DNA from: Wurfbainia villosa
Taxonomy: Eukaryota > Streptophyta > Magnoliopsida > Zingiberales > Zingiberaceae
Length of the DNA stretch: 64,000 bases
Assembly: GCA_025175895.1 (NCBI GenBank)
Contig: CM045992.1
Span: 91,554,800 to 91,618,799 of the forward strand
Direction: 5' to 3'
In this document: positions 30,984 through 41,469 of the stretch, piece after piece
Position numbering within the stretch: position 1 is the first letter of the stretch
How the letters are laid out: each line of letters begins with the position of its first letter
Position numbers and translations under genes: made by a program
The notes under the pieces: generated by a model
The model's input: the letters and a program-made list of their open reading frames with translations, nothing else
What the model was told of the DNA's origin: nothing
Database searches by the model: none

Positions 30984-32540
30984 CTAGCGTGAATCAATCA
31001 CGCTTTTAGGAACCCAATACCTATTGGAGCTCCTTGGGTTAACAAGGTATTCTCTAGGGATAACTTCCCTAGATACCTTTCTAATGACCCTTTTTGGCTT
31101 TGAAGCTTTAGTCAAATGGGTCTTACTTGGGTCAACTCTAGAGGTGACTCCTCCATTGACCTTCTTAGTGGCTACATTTGATTTCTTTGAGGTGTTAGCC
31201 ACTAAACACATACCATGGCTAGACTTAGGGATGGCTTCCCTATTAGCCTTGGTTTTCCTAGACCTAGATGTGGTTCCATAATTAAATGGAACATTATGGT
31301 AGGACATAGGTTTGTGACCCAAACCCTTCTTGCCCTTAGTCATTTCTTATTTTCTAGGTCTTGACTTTTATACATTAGACCCCTTAACCGAATTTGATAT
31401 TATTGCTAGGGTCTTTTCCAATTTTTCTAGCCTTGACCTCAAGGCTTGGTTTTCTAACTCTAATTTTCCCAATTTTGAATTTTCATTTATCTTTTGGAAA
31501 ATATTTTTCTTTTTAGGCATATGCCTAGATTTCTTGGGATTAACACCCAAGTTTTCTTCAATTCTCCTAATTGACTCCCTAGGTAAAATAGATCTAGTGT
31601 TTTGAGTCCTAGGTTTGTCCTTAGAGAAACTAACATGCTTAGCACCTAAGCAATAAACCTTATTGTTTCTCCTAGCATGCTTTTCATTAATAATGGCAAG
31701 AGAACTAAAATAATTCTTAGTATTCTTTTTAATTCTAGAAATTGAAGGTGCATTATTTAACTGTACCTTAGGGTTAGCTTTAGAAGCTCCCCCTACATGA
31801 GTCACACCTTTTTGCCCTTTCTTCCTCCCCCTAGGGCATTGGCTTCGGTAATGTCCCCGTTGGTTGCATTTAAAGCACACAATGTGCTCTTTGCTCTTGA
31901 TTTTTGGAACACCGGCATCCTTTGACTTTGGGTTGACTTTTGGTGTTGATGCCTTTTCCTTAGCCAATTTAGGGCATTTACTCTTGTAGTGCCCTTTCTC
32001 CCTACACTCAAAGCATATTATGTGATTTTTATTTAAAATAACAACACTTGAGTTACCTAGGGAGTTGGTGGAGGCCTCTTCACTTCTTCCGGAGGTAGAA
32101 GCTTCATTTTGATCTTGCTCCGGAATTGAAATCCTTTCCTCCCCCTCAACGCTAGAGGTGGAGGTCTCCACCAAATCATCAACATCATCAAAAGTAGATG
32201 GTGCTTCTTCTTCGGCATTATCCTCTCCATGTGCCGGTTGGGAGTTTTCTTGAAATTTCATTATCTTCTCCAATAATTCCTTTGCATCCCTATAGTCACC
32301 CAAACTAGACCAAATTTTGTTAGGTAACAAATCACTAAATAATTTTATTACCTCGAGATTTATCTTGAAGTCCTTAATTTGGTCTTGGGTCCACCTTGAC
32401 TTTTCAATTGGCTTGTTGTATTTGTCCCTAGGCATCTCAAAACCATTTTCTACAATAATCATATAATCAAAATTGGTTTCGAGATATACCTCCATCTGTT
32501 TCCTCCACCAAGCAAAATCTCTATCGAATTTCGGTGGATG
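30984..32540 (-). pseudogene. B1 gag, start codon lost and two in-frame stops
   Basis: Minus strand. The main open piece (32495-31368) contains the end of the Gag domain and two CCHC knuckles, CFECREKGHYKSKC and CFKCNQRGHYRSQC, plus a coiled coil (LELENQALRSRLEKLEKTL). The B2 start MANFIHPPKFDGDF is damaged here: the ATG is TTG and one base is missing. Two TAA codons near 31367 and 31346 stand where B2 has CAA. After them the C-terminal module VIPREYLVNPRSSNRYWVPKS stays open to 30984. No protease follows. Confidence 0.85.
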
Positions 32541-32599
32541 GATGAAGCCGACAATTTTGTAGTGCTCTCGCGGCGGTTAGTCCTTGAAGAGCGACCTCG

Positions 32600-32611
32600 G
32601 CTATGATACCA
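32600..32611 (-). other. B1 primer binding site, one mismatch
   Basis: Reverse complement TGGTATCATAGC versus TGGTATCAGAGC, two bases from the LTR. Confidence 0.85.
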
Positions 32612-32613
32612 CT

Positions 32614-34007
32614 TGTTGGAGATCGAAACGGTCGGCTAGAGGGGGGGGGGGTGAATAGCCCTCGATCGTTGGATGCCGAAATTTGCTCGTTCTCGTTGCG
32701 TTGCTTGTCTACGATTGTTGTTAGAGCAATGGAATACAATAATAATAACAATACTAACAACACACGACAATCACAAGCAATACACAAGCATGTACGTGGT
32801 TCGGAACCAAATGGTTCCTACTCCATGGGCGAGCTCACCGAGCTCTAGTTATGCGCACGACACTAACTAAACTCCTTCTCGACTACACGTCGGAGGTGGA
32901 GAAACCTCTCACAAGCAATTACAATAGTAATATATAATTACAAATAAGAATACAAATACAATACAAAAGAAACACTTTTCACCAATTGCTTTTGATCACT
33001 TGTTTTTTGCTTGCTTTAGATGGCTCTTGAAGGTCTGGAATGCAGCAGCAATTCCCCTCCAATAGATTCACAAAAGGCATGGCAAAAACCTCCATCTCGA
33101 GCTCCTTTTATAACCTGCATCAAGCTATTTTCGCGCCTAGCAGTCGACTGCCAAAAGGCCCCAGTCAACTGCCCCTGTAGTCGTTGTCTCACATCGGCCA
33201 GATCCACGTCAGACAAGTTCCAACGGATCACCTACCCGGTCGATGATGCCCATCGACCGTGACCTAATAGTCGATTGCCCGATCGGCTACGGGCGTTCTA
33301 CGCGACACTCCCATCGCTGATGCCATCTCGGCGGATCATTGTCGATCGATCGACTGCCAATCCATGGCAGTCGACTGCTAAGCACAAAACTCTAGCCTTA
33401 CACCAGTCGAACCCTAGTCGACTTGGATCAGTCGAACCGGCACCTATGCCAGTCGACTGATGTCGGGCAAAATCTCAAACACCAAGTTGTTTGAGCATCC
33501 GACCGTCGGGTAAGCCCTCAAACATCAAGTTTGAGCCTCCGACATTCAGTCTTAGCCACCTGGCCAAGTCCACCTTATCCCTCATGGAGTTCCCCACCAA
33601 AGCTCTCTTCCCTCGGCCTACGTCCCTCGGATGCACCAAGCGCACGGCTTCGCAACGCCATCCTTCGCATCTCATACCCTAGAAGTATGCTTCCCTTTGG
33701 GCTCACTCCATTCGCTCCTCGTCCGGCGGTCCCTCGAATGCACCAAGCGCATGACTTCGCAATGCCATCCTTTATCGACTCAAGGACCCCGAGCCTAGTG
33801 AACTTACCAAGTCCTCAAGACTTCCCATATGCACCAAGCGCATGACTTCGCAATGCATTTCCCATGCCATGCACCAAGCGCACGGCTTCGCAATGCTTTG
33901 GACTTTCCCATGGCATCACCATGTTGGACTTTCCCATGACAATCCCATGTCATAAGTTTTGTCTATCATCAAAATACTATCATCTACCTGGGTCGATTGC
34001 ACCAACA
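32614..34007 (-). repeat. B1 5' LTR, 1394 bp
   Basis: TGTTGGAGATCGAAAC at 32614 to ..GCACCAACA at 34007. Compared with 27993-29401, most differences fall in the palindrome region (33140-33460), where gatcg-type words replace some CAGTCGACTG sites. Confidence 0.9.
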
Positions 34008-34221
34008 GTCAAGGGCTGGAAAGGGTTGTATGGATGTCGGCCACCTTGAGGAAGAAGAAGATAAGGAATAAGTTTCCTTATTTGGTGCCGCCAACTCCAA
34101 ACCCTAGCTCCAAGCTTCTTGCCGCCAACTCCAAGCTTCCCTTGCTTCTTAATTCTCCTCCACGCCAACCCTAGCCTCTCCTTTTATAGAGTTAGGGATA
34201 AGCCTTGTTTTAATCTCCACC

Positions 34222-34318
34222 ATTGGTTCTAGGGATTTAATCTCAACCGTCGAATCTAGAGATTTAATCTCAACCGTCGGATCTAGAGATTTAATCTCTA
34301 CCTTTGGATCTAGAGTTT
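34222..34318. repeat. 27-bp tandem repeat in the E LTR, about 3.5 copies
   Basis: Units are close to gatctagagatttaatctc followed by aaccgtcg. The same array lies at 61300-61390 in the other E LTR. Confidence 0.85.
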
Positions 34319-34710
34319 TGTTTTCATCCATTGGATCTAGGCTTCATGAGGTATTAATAGGCTACAATAGGGACCATGAGGAGGAGTTGGATCTTGGCCA
34401 CCCAATGGATCAAGCCCACATAAAGTCCGATCCATTAATGATAATCCAATCCACTAAAGGATTATCATTGATCTACCTCACCAACCCCCATAAGTTAATA
34501 TGGACTCTATATATTATTTGTACATATTCTCTCCGTGTTTAAGATCTTGAATGTCCGTCGATTAATTAATTTACTGACCATTAATTAATCAACATCTAAC
34601 TCCATGAGTAGTACCACTCAACCTTTTCATCATGCCGAACCAAGTCCACCTGCAGGGTTTACATGATGAACCTTATGAGCTCTTCAAGGGGACATCATCA
34701 TCCTAATATA

Positions 34711-36214
34711 TGTTGGGGGATCGAAATGGCCGGCTAGAGGGGGTGAATAGCCCTCGATCGTTGGATGTCGGAATTCGCTTGTTCTTGTTGCGTTGCTTGT
34801 CTATGATTGTTGTTAGGGCAGCGGAAACAATAAAACAAGAATAATACTAACAACAATACAAGCACACCAAATACGCAAGCATATACGTGGTTTGGAACCT
34901 TAGGGTTCCTACTCCACGGGGCGAGCTCAATGAGCTCTAGAGATGCACACGGCAATACTCAAACTCCTTCTCGACTACACGTCGGAGGTGGAGAAACCTC
35001 TCACAAGCAAATACAACAGTAATATAGAAATACAAGCAAATACACAAATACAATACACAAGAAAACTTTCACCGATTGCTTTGATCACTTTGCTTGTTGC
35101 TTGCTTTAGATGGCTCTTGAAGGACTGGAATGCAGCAGCAATTCCCCTCCAATAGCTCCACAAAAGGCTTGGCGAAATCCTCCCTCTTGAGCTCCTTTTA
35201 TAACCTGCATCAAGTTGATTTTGTGCCCATCAGTCGACTGATCGTGACCATCATTCGACTGGTCCCGTAGTCGTTGTCTCACAATGGCCAGATCCATGTT
35301 GGTTAAGTTCCAACGGATCACACATCAGTCGACTGATGGCACCCATCAGTCGACTGATCATCCATCAGTCGAGTGTTGGCGAGCTCGACTCCATTCTGCG
35401 TGCCGCAGTGTCATCGATCATTGCCATCCCTCGGCGGTCGATTCTCCCAATGATCGCCTCCCTCGACAGTCAACTGATAAGCCAGACTTGGTTCAGTCGA
35501 GCACTGGTCGAACCCATACGACCTAGAGCAGTCGACTGATGTCGGCTAAAACCTCAAACACAAAGTTGTTTGAGCGTCCGACACTCAGTCTTAGCCACTT
35601 GCCCAAGTCCACCTTATCCCTCATGGAGTTCCCCACCGAAGCTCTCTTCCCTCAGCCTACGTCCCTCGGATGCGCCAAGCGCATGGCTTCGCAACGCCAT
35701 CCTTCGCGTCTCATGCCCTAGAAGTATGCTTCCCTTTGGACTCACTCCATTCGCTCCCCGTCCGGCGGTCCCTCGGATGCACCAAGCGCACGGCTTCGCA
35801 ATGCCATCCTTCACCGACTCAAGGACCCGAGCCTAGTGAACTTGCCAATTTCTCAAGACTTCCCAAATGCACCAAGCACACGGCTTCGCAATGCATTTCT
35901 CACCAAGTACCAAGCGCACGGCTTCGCAATGCTTTGGATTTTCCCATGCCAAGCACCAAGCGCACAACTTCGCAATGCTTTGGACTTTCCCTTGCCAAGC
36001 ATCAAGCGCACGACTTCACAATGCTTTGGACTTTCCCATGCCAAGGCTTCCCCCTTGGACTTCCACACCAAGCTCCATGCTTGGATTTTCCATGCCAACC
36101 CCATGTTGGACTTTCCCATGACAATCCCATGTCATGAGTTTTGTCTATCATCAAAATACTATCAAGGTACTGCTCAAGTCAAACTCGAGTCAACCTGGGC
36201 CGATTGCACCAACA
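34711..36214 (-). repeat. B2 3' LTR, 1504 bp
   Basis: TGTTGGGGGATCGAAAT to ..GCACCAACA. Six units related to caccaagcgcacggcttcgc lie between 35670 and 36020. TATA at 35195-35202 (minus). Confidence 0.9.
35670..36020. repeat. Repeated 24-bp module in the B LTR, 6 copies
   Basis: Copies of caccaagcgcacggcttcgc plus aatgc occur at about 35673, 35779, 35868, 35909, 35957 and 36000. The last three are separated by a repeated ttttggactttcccatgcc-like spacer. Matching copies lie at 40390-40745, 29030-29290 and 33625-33895. Confidence 0.8.
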
Positions 36215-36229
36215 ATCTCCCCCTTTTTG
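36215..36229 (-). other. B2 polypurine tract
   Basis: atctccccctttttg, reverse CAAAAAGGGGGAGAT, beside the LTR. Confidence 0.85.
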
Positions 36230-37786
36230 ATGATTGACAAAACTACCATCTCAAGTCTACCAATTCTCCCATATTGGCAATTCTCATATCCCAATGAGAA
36301 TTCCAACGAACCCTAATTGGTAACTTGGTAACTTCTCCCCCTTTTTGACATTACATCAAAAAGGTCCTCCCCAAGGGTATGAATGTCTCATATCTCAATG
36401 AGATCTTACAATCTCTCCCTTGGAGGAACACATGCCTACAATCTTTCTAGTGATCCCATATCACTTAAAGAGAGGCAACCCAATTTTCTTCCCATGAGGA
36501 AATACACATCCATATTCCCATGATGGATACCTCCCCCTAGAGGCTTGCTCCCCCTTGACTATTGCACCAACAATGTCCTTGGAAAGTCCCTAAGCTAATA
36601 GGAACCAAACAAAATTAAGGCAAAGCTCAACAATGAACTCTCATCCACTTTAAAATTGATACTCACCCTCAACCCAACTCCTAATCCATATCGAATGGAT
36701 TTCCACCCTCTCTAATGCTCTTCCAAGCATATCCTAGGGTTAGGAGTGGTTAGGGGAGCAAAACACAGCTGAACATGGGCCTAACCAACAAGGTTTACCC
36801 GAAATCAGCATTTTCACGATCGCGTCGAAACCGATCGACACACTCATCGATCGACCTCCTGGCGGTCGATAACTGATGCAGTTTTCTAAATTTCAAAAAT
36901 TACTTTTCGAAATCCATAAGTAAATATACATAAGATTAAAATTCTTGAAATTTGGTATGTATATTACTTATCATAAACATTATGGGTGAAAAATGTTAGA
37001 AAATTATTTTACCCATTAAACTAGGAGATTGATACAAAGTCCAAAATTTAAGAAAAGCTTCAATAAAGAGCCCTCTTTGTATCATCTCATTCAATGGTGA
37101 TAGCTATCAAAAGATAAGCTTCACCAAGGTTTTTCAAAATGTTTTCAAAAAGTTTTTAAAACCTTTATTTTCTTTTTCCTAAACATATCACCAATATCTA
37201 GATGTGTAAAACACATACAAGTCAAGTTTTTAGTGAGATATGGGTTTTGTTTTCTTTATGTTCTCATGCATATTTCTAAGGCAATATTCTTTGATTCCCA
37301 TCAAATCATGCCATAGTCCATAATTTCATTTTATTTATATGCATGATATGATTATGGCATAGATATGATATAAGTAAAAGCATATGCCAATATCATGATG
37401 TCATGGCATGTAAATGAGATCTAGGCATTCATGACATCTAAACATAAATCTAAACATGATCATGACATTTTTATAGATAAAATGAGAATGATGTCATGAC
37501 ATGGCAAGGCAAACAAATCATGGCAAGTAAAATATACTAAGGTATAAAATACCTAAGTGTTAAAATTAATTTTCCATTTCTAGGGATTAAATTCATTTTG
37601 CCTTAATGCCATTCATTTCCCTAGTGTGCCAAAAACCCAAAATGACACACCAATACCTCTAAGACCTAATTATGCCAATTTAAATCATTCTAAACTTCTC
37701 AAACACATTGGCACATCCTAATGTGTCAACTCTACTATGGTTAGGTTAACTACCCATCCATTTAGGGTTGACACACCCTAACCCAT
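36230..37786 (-). other. B2 3' non-coding region
   Basis: Colinear with B1 29417-30983, no ORF of note. Extra purine tracts on the minus strand near 36337 and 36530-36560. Confidence 0.75.
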
Positions 37787-39365
37787 CTAGCGTGAATCAA
37801 TCACGCTTTTAGGAACCCAATACCTATTGGAGCTCCTTGGGTTAACAAGGTATTCCCTAGGGACAACTTCCCTAGATACCTTTCTAATGACCCTTTTTGG
37901 CTTTGAAGCCTTAGTCAAATGGGTCTTACTTGGGTCAACTCTAGAGGTGACTCCTCCATTGACCTTCTTAGTGGCTACATTTGATTTCTTTGAGGTGTTA
38001 GCCACTAAACACATACCATGGCTAGACTTAGGGATGGCTTCCCTATTAGCCTTGGTTTTCCTAGACCTAGATGTGGTTCCATAATTAAATGGAACATTAT
38101 GGTAGGACATAGGTTTGTGACCCAAACCCTTCTTTCCCTTAGACATTTCTTGTTTTCTAGGTCTTGACTTTTGTACATTAGACCCCTTAACCGAATTTGA
38201 TATTATTGCTAGGGTCTTCTCCAATTTTTCTAGCCTTGACCTCAAGTCTTGGTTTTCTAACTCTAATTTTTCCAATTTTGAATTTTCATTTATCTTTTGG
38301 GAAATGTTTTTCCTTTTAGGCATATGCCTAGATTTCTTGGGATTAACACCCAAGTTTTCTTCAATTCTCCTAATTGACTCCCTAGGTAAAATAGATCTAG
38401 TGTTTTGAGTCCTAGGTTTGTCCTTAGAGAAACTAAAATGTTTAGCACCTAAGCAATAAACCTTATTGTTTCTTCTAGCATTCTTTTCATTAATAATGGC
38501 AAGAGAACTAAAATAATTCTTACCATGCCTTTTAATTCTAGAAATTGAAGGTGCATTATTTAAATGTACCTTAGGGTTAGCTTTAGAAGCTCCCCCTACA
38601 TGAGTCACACCTTCTTGCCCTTTCTTCCTCCCCCTAGGGCATTGGCTTCGGTAGTGTCCCCGTTGGTTGCACTTGAAGCACACAATGTGCTCTTTGCTCT
38701 TAATTGAGGGAACACCGGCATCGTTTGACTTTTGGTGACTTTTGGTGTCGATGCCTTCTTCTTAGCCAATTTAGGGCATTTGCTCTTGTAATGCCCTTTC
38801 TCCCTACACTCAAAGCATATTTTGTGATTTTTATTTAAAATAATAACACTTGAGTTACCTAGGGAGGTGGTGGAGGCCTCTTCTTGATCTTCACTTCTCC
38901 CGGATGTGGATGCTTCTTGTTCTTGCTCCGGGATGGAAGATTGCCTCTCCTCCCCCTCAATGCTAGAGGTGGAGGTCTCCACCAAGTCATCAACATCTTC
39001 AAATGTTGTGGGTTCTTCTTCCTCGGCATTTTCTTCTACTTGTGCCGGTTGGGAGTTTTCTTGAAATTTCATTATCTTCTCCCATAATTCCTTTGCATCC
39101 ATATAGTCACCAAGCTAGACCAAATTTTGTTAGGTAAAAAATCACTAAATAATTTTATTACCTCGAGATTTGTCTTGAAGTCCTTAATTTGGTCTTGGGT
39201 CCACCTTGACTTTTCAATTGGCTTGTTGTATTTGTCCCTAGGCATCTCAAAACCATTTTCTACAATAATCATATAATCAAAATTGGTTTCGAGATATACC
39301 TCCATCCGTTTCCTCCACCAAGCAAAATCTCCATCGAATTTCGGTGGATGGATGAAGTTGGCCAT
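37787..39365 (-). pseudogene. B2 gag, two frameshifts
   Basis: Minus strand, start MANFIHPPKFDGDFAWWRK at 39365-39363, soon after the primer site. The Gag domain is open to about 39100, where one missing base (against B1) shifts the frame. The next piece (39102-38605) has knuckle CFECREKGHYKSKC. A short deletion near 38735 shifts it again, and the last piece (38683-37787) holds the second knuckle CFKCNQRGHYRSQC, the coiled coil and the C-terminal VPREYLVNPRSSNRYWVPKS. The CAA codons that are stops in B1 are intact here. Family B Gag would be about 520-530 residues. Confidence 0.87.
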
Positions 39366-39409
39366 TTTGTAGTGCTCTCCCGGCGGTTAGTCCTTGAAGA
39401 GCGACCTCG

Positions 39410-39421
39410 GCTCTGATACCA
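39410..39421 (-). other. B2 primer binding site
   Basis: Reverse complement TGGTATCAGAGC, two bases from the LTR start at 39424. Confidence 0.92.
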
Positions 39422-39423
39422 CT

Positions 39424-40930
39424 TGTTGGGGGATCGAAACGGCCGGCTAGAGGGGGGTGAATAGCCCTCGATCGTTGGATGTCGGAATTCGCTCATTCTC
39501 ATTGCGTTGCTTGTCTACGATTGTTGTTAGCGCAGCGGAAACAATAAAACAAGAATAATACTAACAACAATACAAGCACACCAAATATGCAAGCATATAC
39601 GTGGTTCGGAACCTTAGGGTTCCTACTCCACGGGGCGAGCTCAATGAGCTCTAGATATGCACACAGCAATACTCAAACTCCTTCTTGACTACACGTCGGA
39701 GGTGGAGAAACCTCTCACAAGCAATTACAACAGTAATATAGAAATACAAGCAAATACACAAATACAATACACAAGAAAACTTTCACCGATTGCTTTGATC
39801 ACTTTGCTTGTTGCTTGCTTTAGATGGCTCTTGAAGGACTGGAATGCAGTAGCAATTCCCCTCCAATAGCTCCACAAAAGGCTTGGTGAAATCCTCCCTC
39901 TTGAGCTCCTTTTATAACCTGCATCAAGCTGATTTCGCGCCCATCAGTTGACTGATCGTGTCCATCACTCGACTGGTCCCGTAGCCGTTGTCTCACAACG
40001 GCCAGATCCACGTTGGTTATGTTCCAACGGATCACACATCAGTCGACTGATGGCACCCATCAGTCGATTGATCATCCATCAGTCGAGTGCTGGCGAGCTT
40101 GACTCCATTCTTTGCGTGCCGCAGTGTCATCGATCATTGCCATCCCTCGGCGATCGGGATTCTAGCGATCATTGCCCTCCCTCGGCGATCGTGATAAGCC
40201 GAACTGGTTCAATCGAACCGAGTCGAACCCATACGACCTAGGCGATCTCGGCACCTATGCGGTCGGCGATGAAACACAAAGTTGTTTGAGCGTCCGACAC
40301 TCAGTCTTAGCCACTTGGCCAAGTCCACCTTATCCCTCATGGAGTTCCCCACCGAAGCTCTCTTCCCTCAGCCTACGTCCCTCGGATGCGCCAAGCGCAC
40401 GGCTTCGCAACGCCATCGTTCGCATCTCATGCCCTAGAAGTATGCTTGCCTTTGGGCTCACTCCATTCGCTCCCCGTCCGGCGGTCCCTCGGATGCACCA
40501 AGCGCACGGCTTCGCAATGCCATCCTTCACCGACTCAAGGACCTGAGCCTAGTGAACTTGCCAAGTTCTCAAGACTTCCCAAATGCACCAAGCGCACGGC
40601 TTCGCAATGCATTTCTCACCAAGCACCAAGCGCACGGCTTCGCAATGCTTTGGATTTTCCCATGCCAAGCACTAAGCGCACGGCTTTGCAATGCTTTGGA
40701 TTTTCCCATGCCAAGCACCAAGCGCACGACTTCGCAATGCTTTGGACTTTCCCATGCCAAGGCTTCCCCCTTGGACTTCCACACCAAGCTCCATGCTTGG
40801 ATTTTCCATGCCAACCCCATGTTGGACTTTCCCATGACAATCCCATGTCATGAGTTTTGTCTCTCATCAAAATACTATCAAGGTACTGCTCGAGTCAAAC
40901 TCGAGTCAACCTGGGCCGATTGCACCAACA
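39424..40930 (-). repeat. B2 5' LTR, 1507 bp
   Basis: TGTTGGGGGATCGAAAC to ..GCACCAACA, nearly the same as 34711-36214 except about 40125-40275, where gatcattg and gatcgg words face CAGTCGACTG-type words in the 3' LTR. Confidence 0.9.
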
Positions 40931-41469
40931 ATATATAGGACACGGTTTCCTCCTATAATCAACGACACACCATATAAATAATATCATTTTCCAACTTACC
41001 GAGCCTATCGATTTAATCTATAAATCTCGCCCATTGGTAAATCAAAGAAATGAATACTAAGTATATGTGCCCGTTATTATATCGGGATTAAGAGTATGTA
41101 TAATATAATATCTGAGGTCCGATTCGATTATGTAGTCAGCAATAAATCGAATCACCTCTAAGTCGGTCCTGCTCAATACACACAAAGTGTACTAGTGTGA
41201 TTCTATTGTCAAGAAAAACCAATACCAAATCACACTACAACCATACTAATGGTTTGTCCAAAGTCATCTTGGTTGTGAGCGTACACTTATACTTTACAAG
41301 GAGCTGATAACATGATCTCCCGTGTGACACCACACACCATGTTATCTACAATGTAATGTATTAGACAATATGCATAACCATAAAAATATGCAAACAATGA
41401 TCTTGTGATTCTTATTTCAAAATAATGATGTTCATACAAAAGATAGACTTTTCAGTATACATCCCAACA

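Larger units (their letters stand above)
27993..34007 (-). mobile_element. B1: gag-only non-autonomous element, minus strand, 6.0 kb
   Basis: LTRs 27993-29401 and 32614-34007, perfect target duplication GTCAA (27988-27992, 34008-34012), primer site, one gag gene with two zinc knuckles, a non-coding tail and polypurine tract. There is no pol. It lies inside the solo E LTR. The primer site and start codon are mutated, so this copy is older or more decayed than A2. Confidence 0.9.
34711..40930 (-). mobile_element. B2: gag-only non-autonomous element, minus strand, 6.2 kb
   Basis: LTRs 34711-36214 and 39424-40930, perfect target duplication ATATA (34706-34710, 40931-40935), intact primer site, gag with two knuckles, tail and polypurine tract, no pol. 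It is inserted in the solo E LTR; the intact E LTR at 61775-61790 shows the empty site. Same orientation as B1. Confidence 0.92.
27344..41469 (-). mobile_element. Solo LTR of family E, minus strand, split by B1 and B2
   Basis: Three pieces, 27344-27992, 34013-34710 and 40936-41469, add up to about 1.88 kb, close to the full E LTR at 60383-62316 (1.93 kb) and in the same order. Both ends are TG..CA type (tgaaggtagg at 27344; ..catcccaaca at 41469), and both flanks are G's RNase H. There are no internal E sequences, so this is a solo LTR left by LTR-LTR recombination or an incomplete insertion. The flanking 5-mers atagc and acaac agree at three of five bases, a possibly decayed target duplication. 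Confidence 0.8.

Noticed and set aside
35570..36137. Overlapping ORFs of 80-155 codons in the B LTRs as genes
   Set aside because: They come from the GC-richer repeated units of the LTR, differ in frame between copies and match no Gag or Pol domain.
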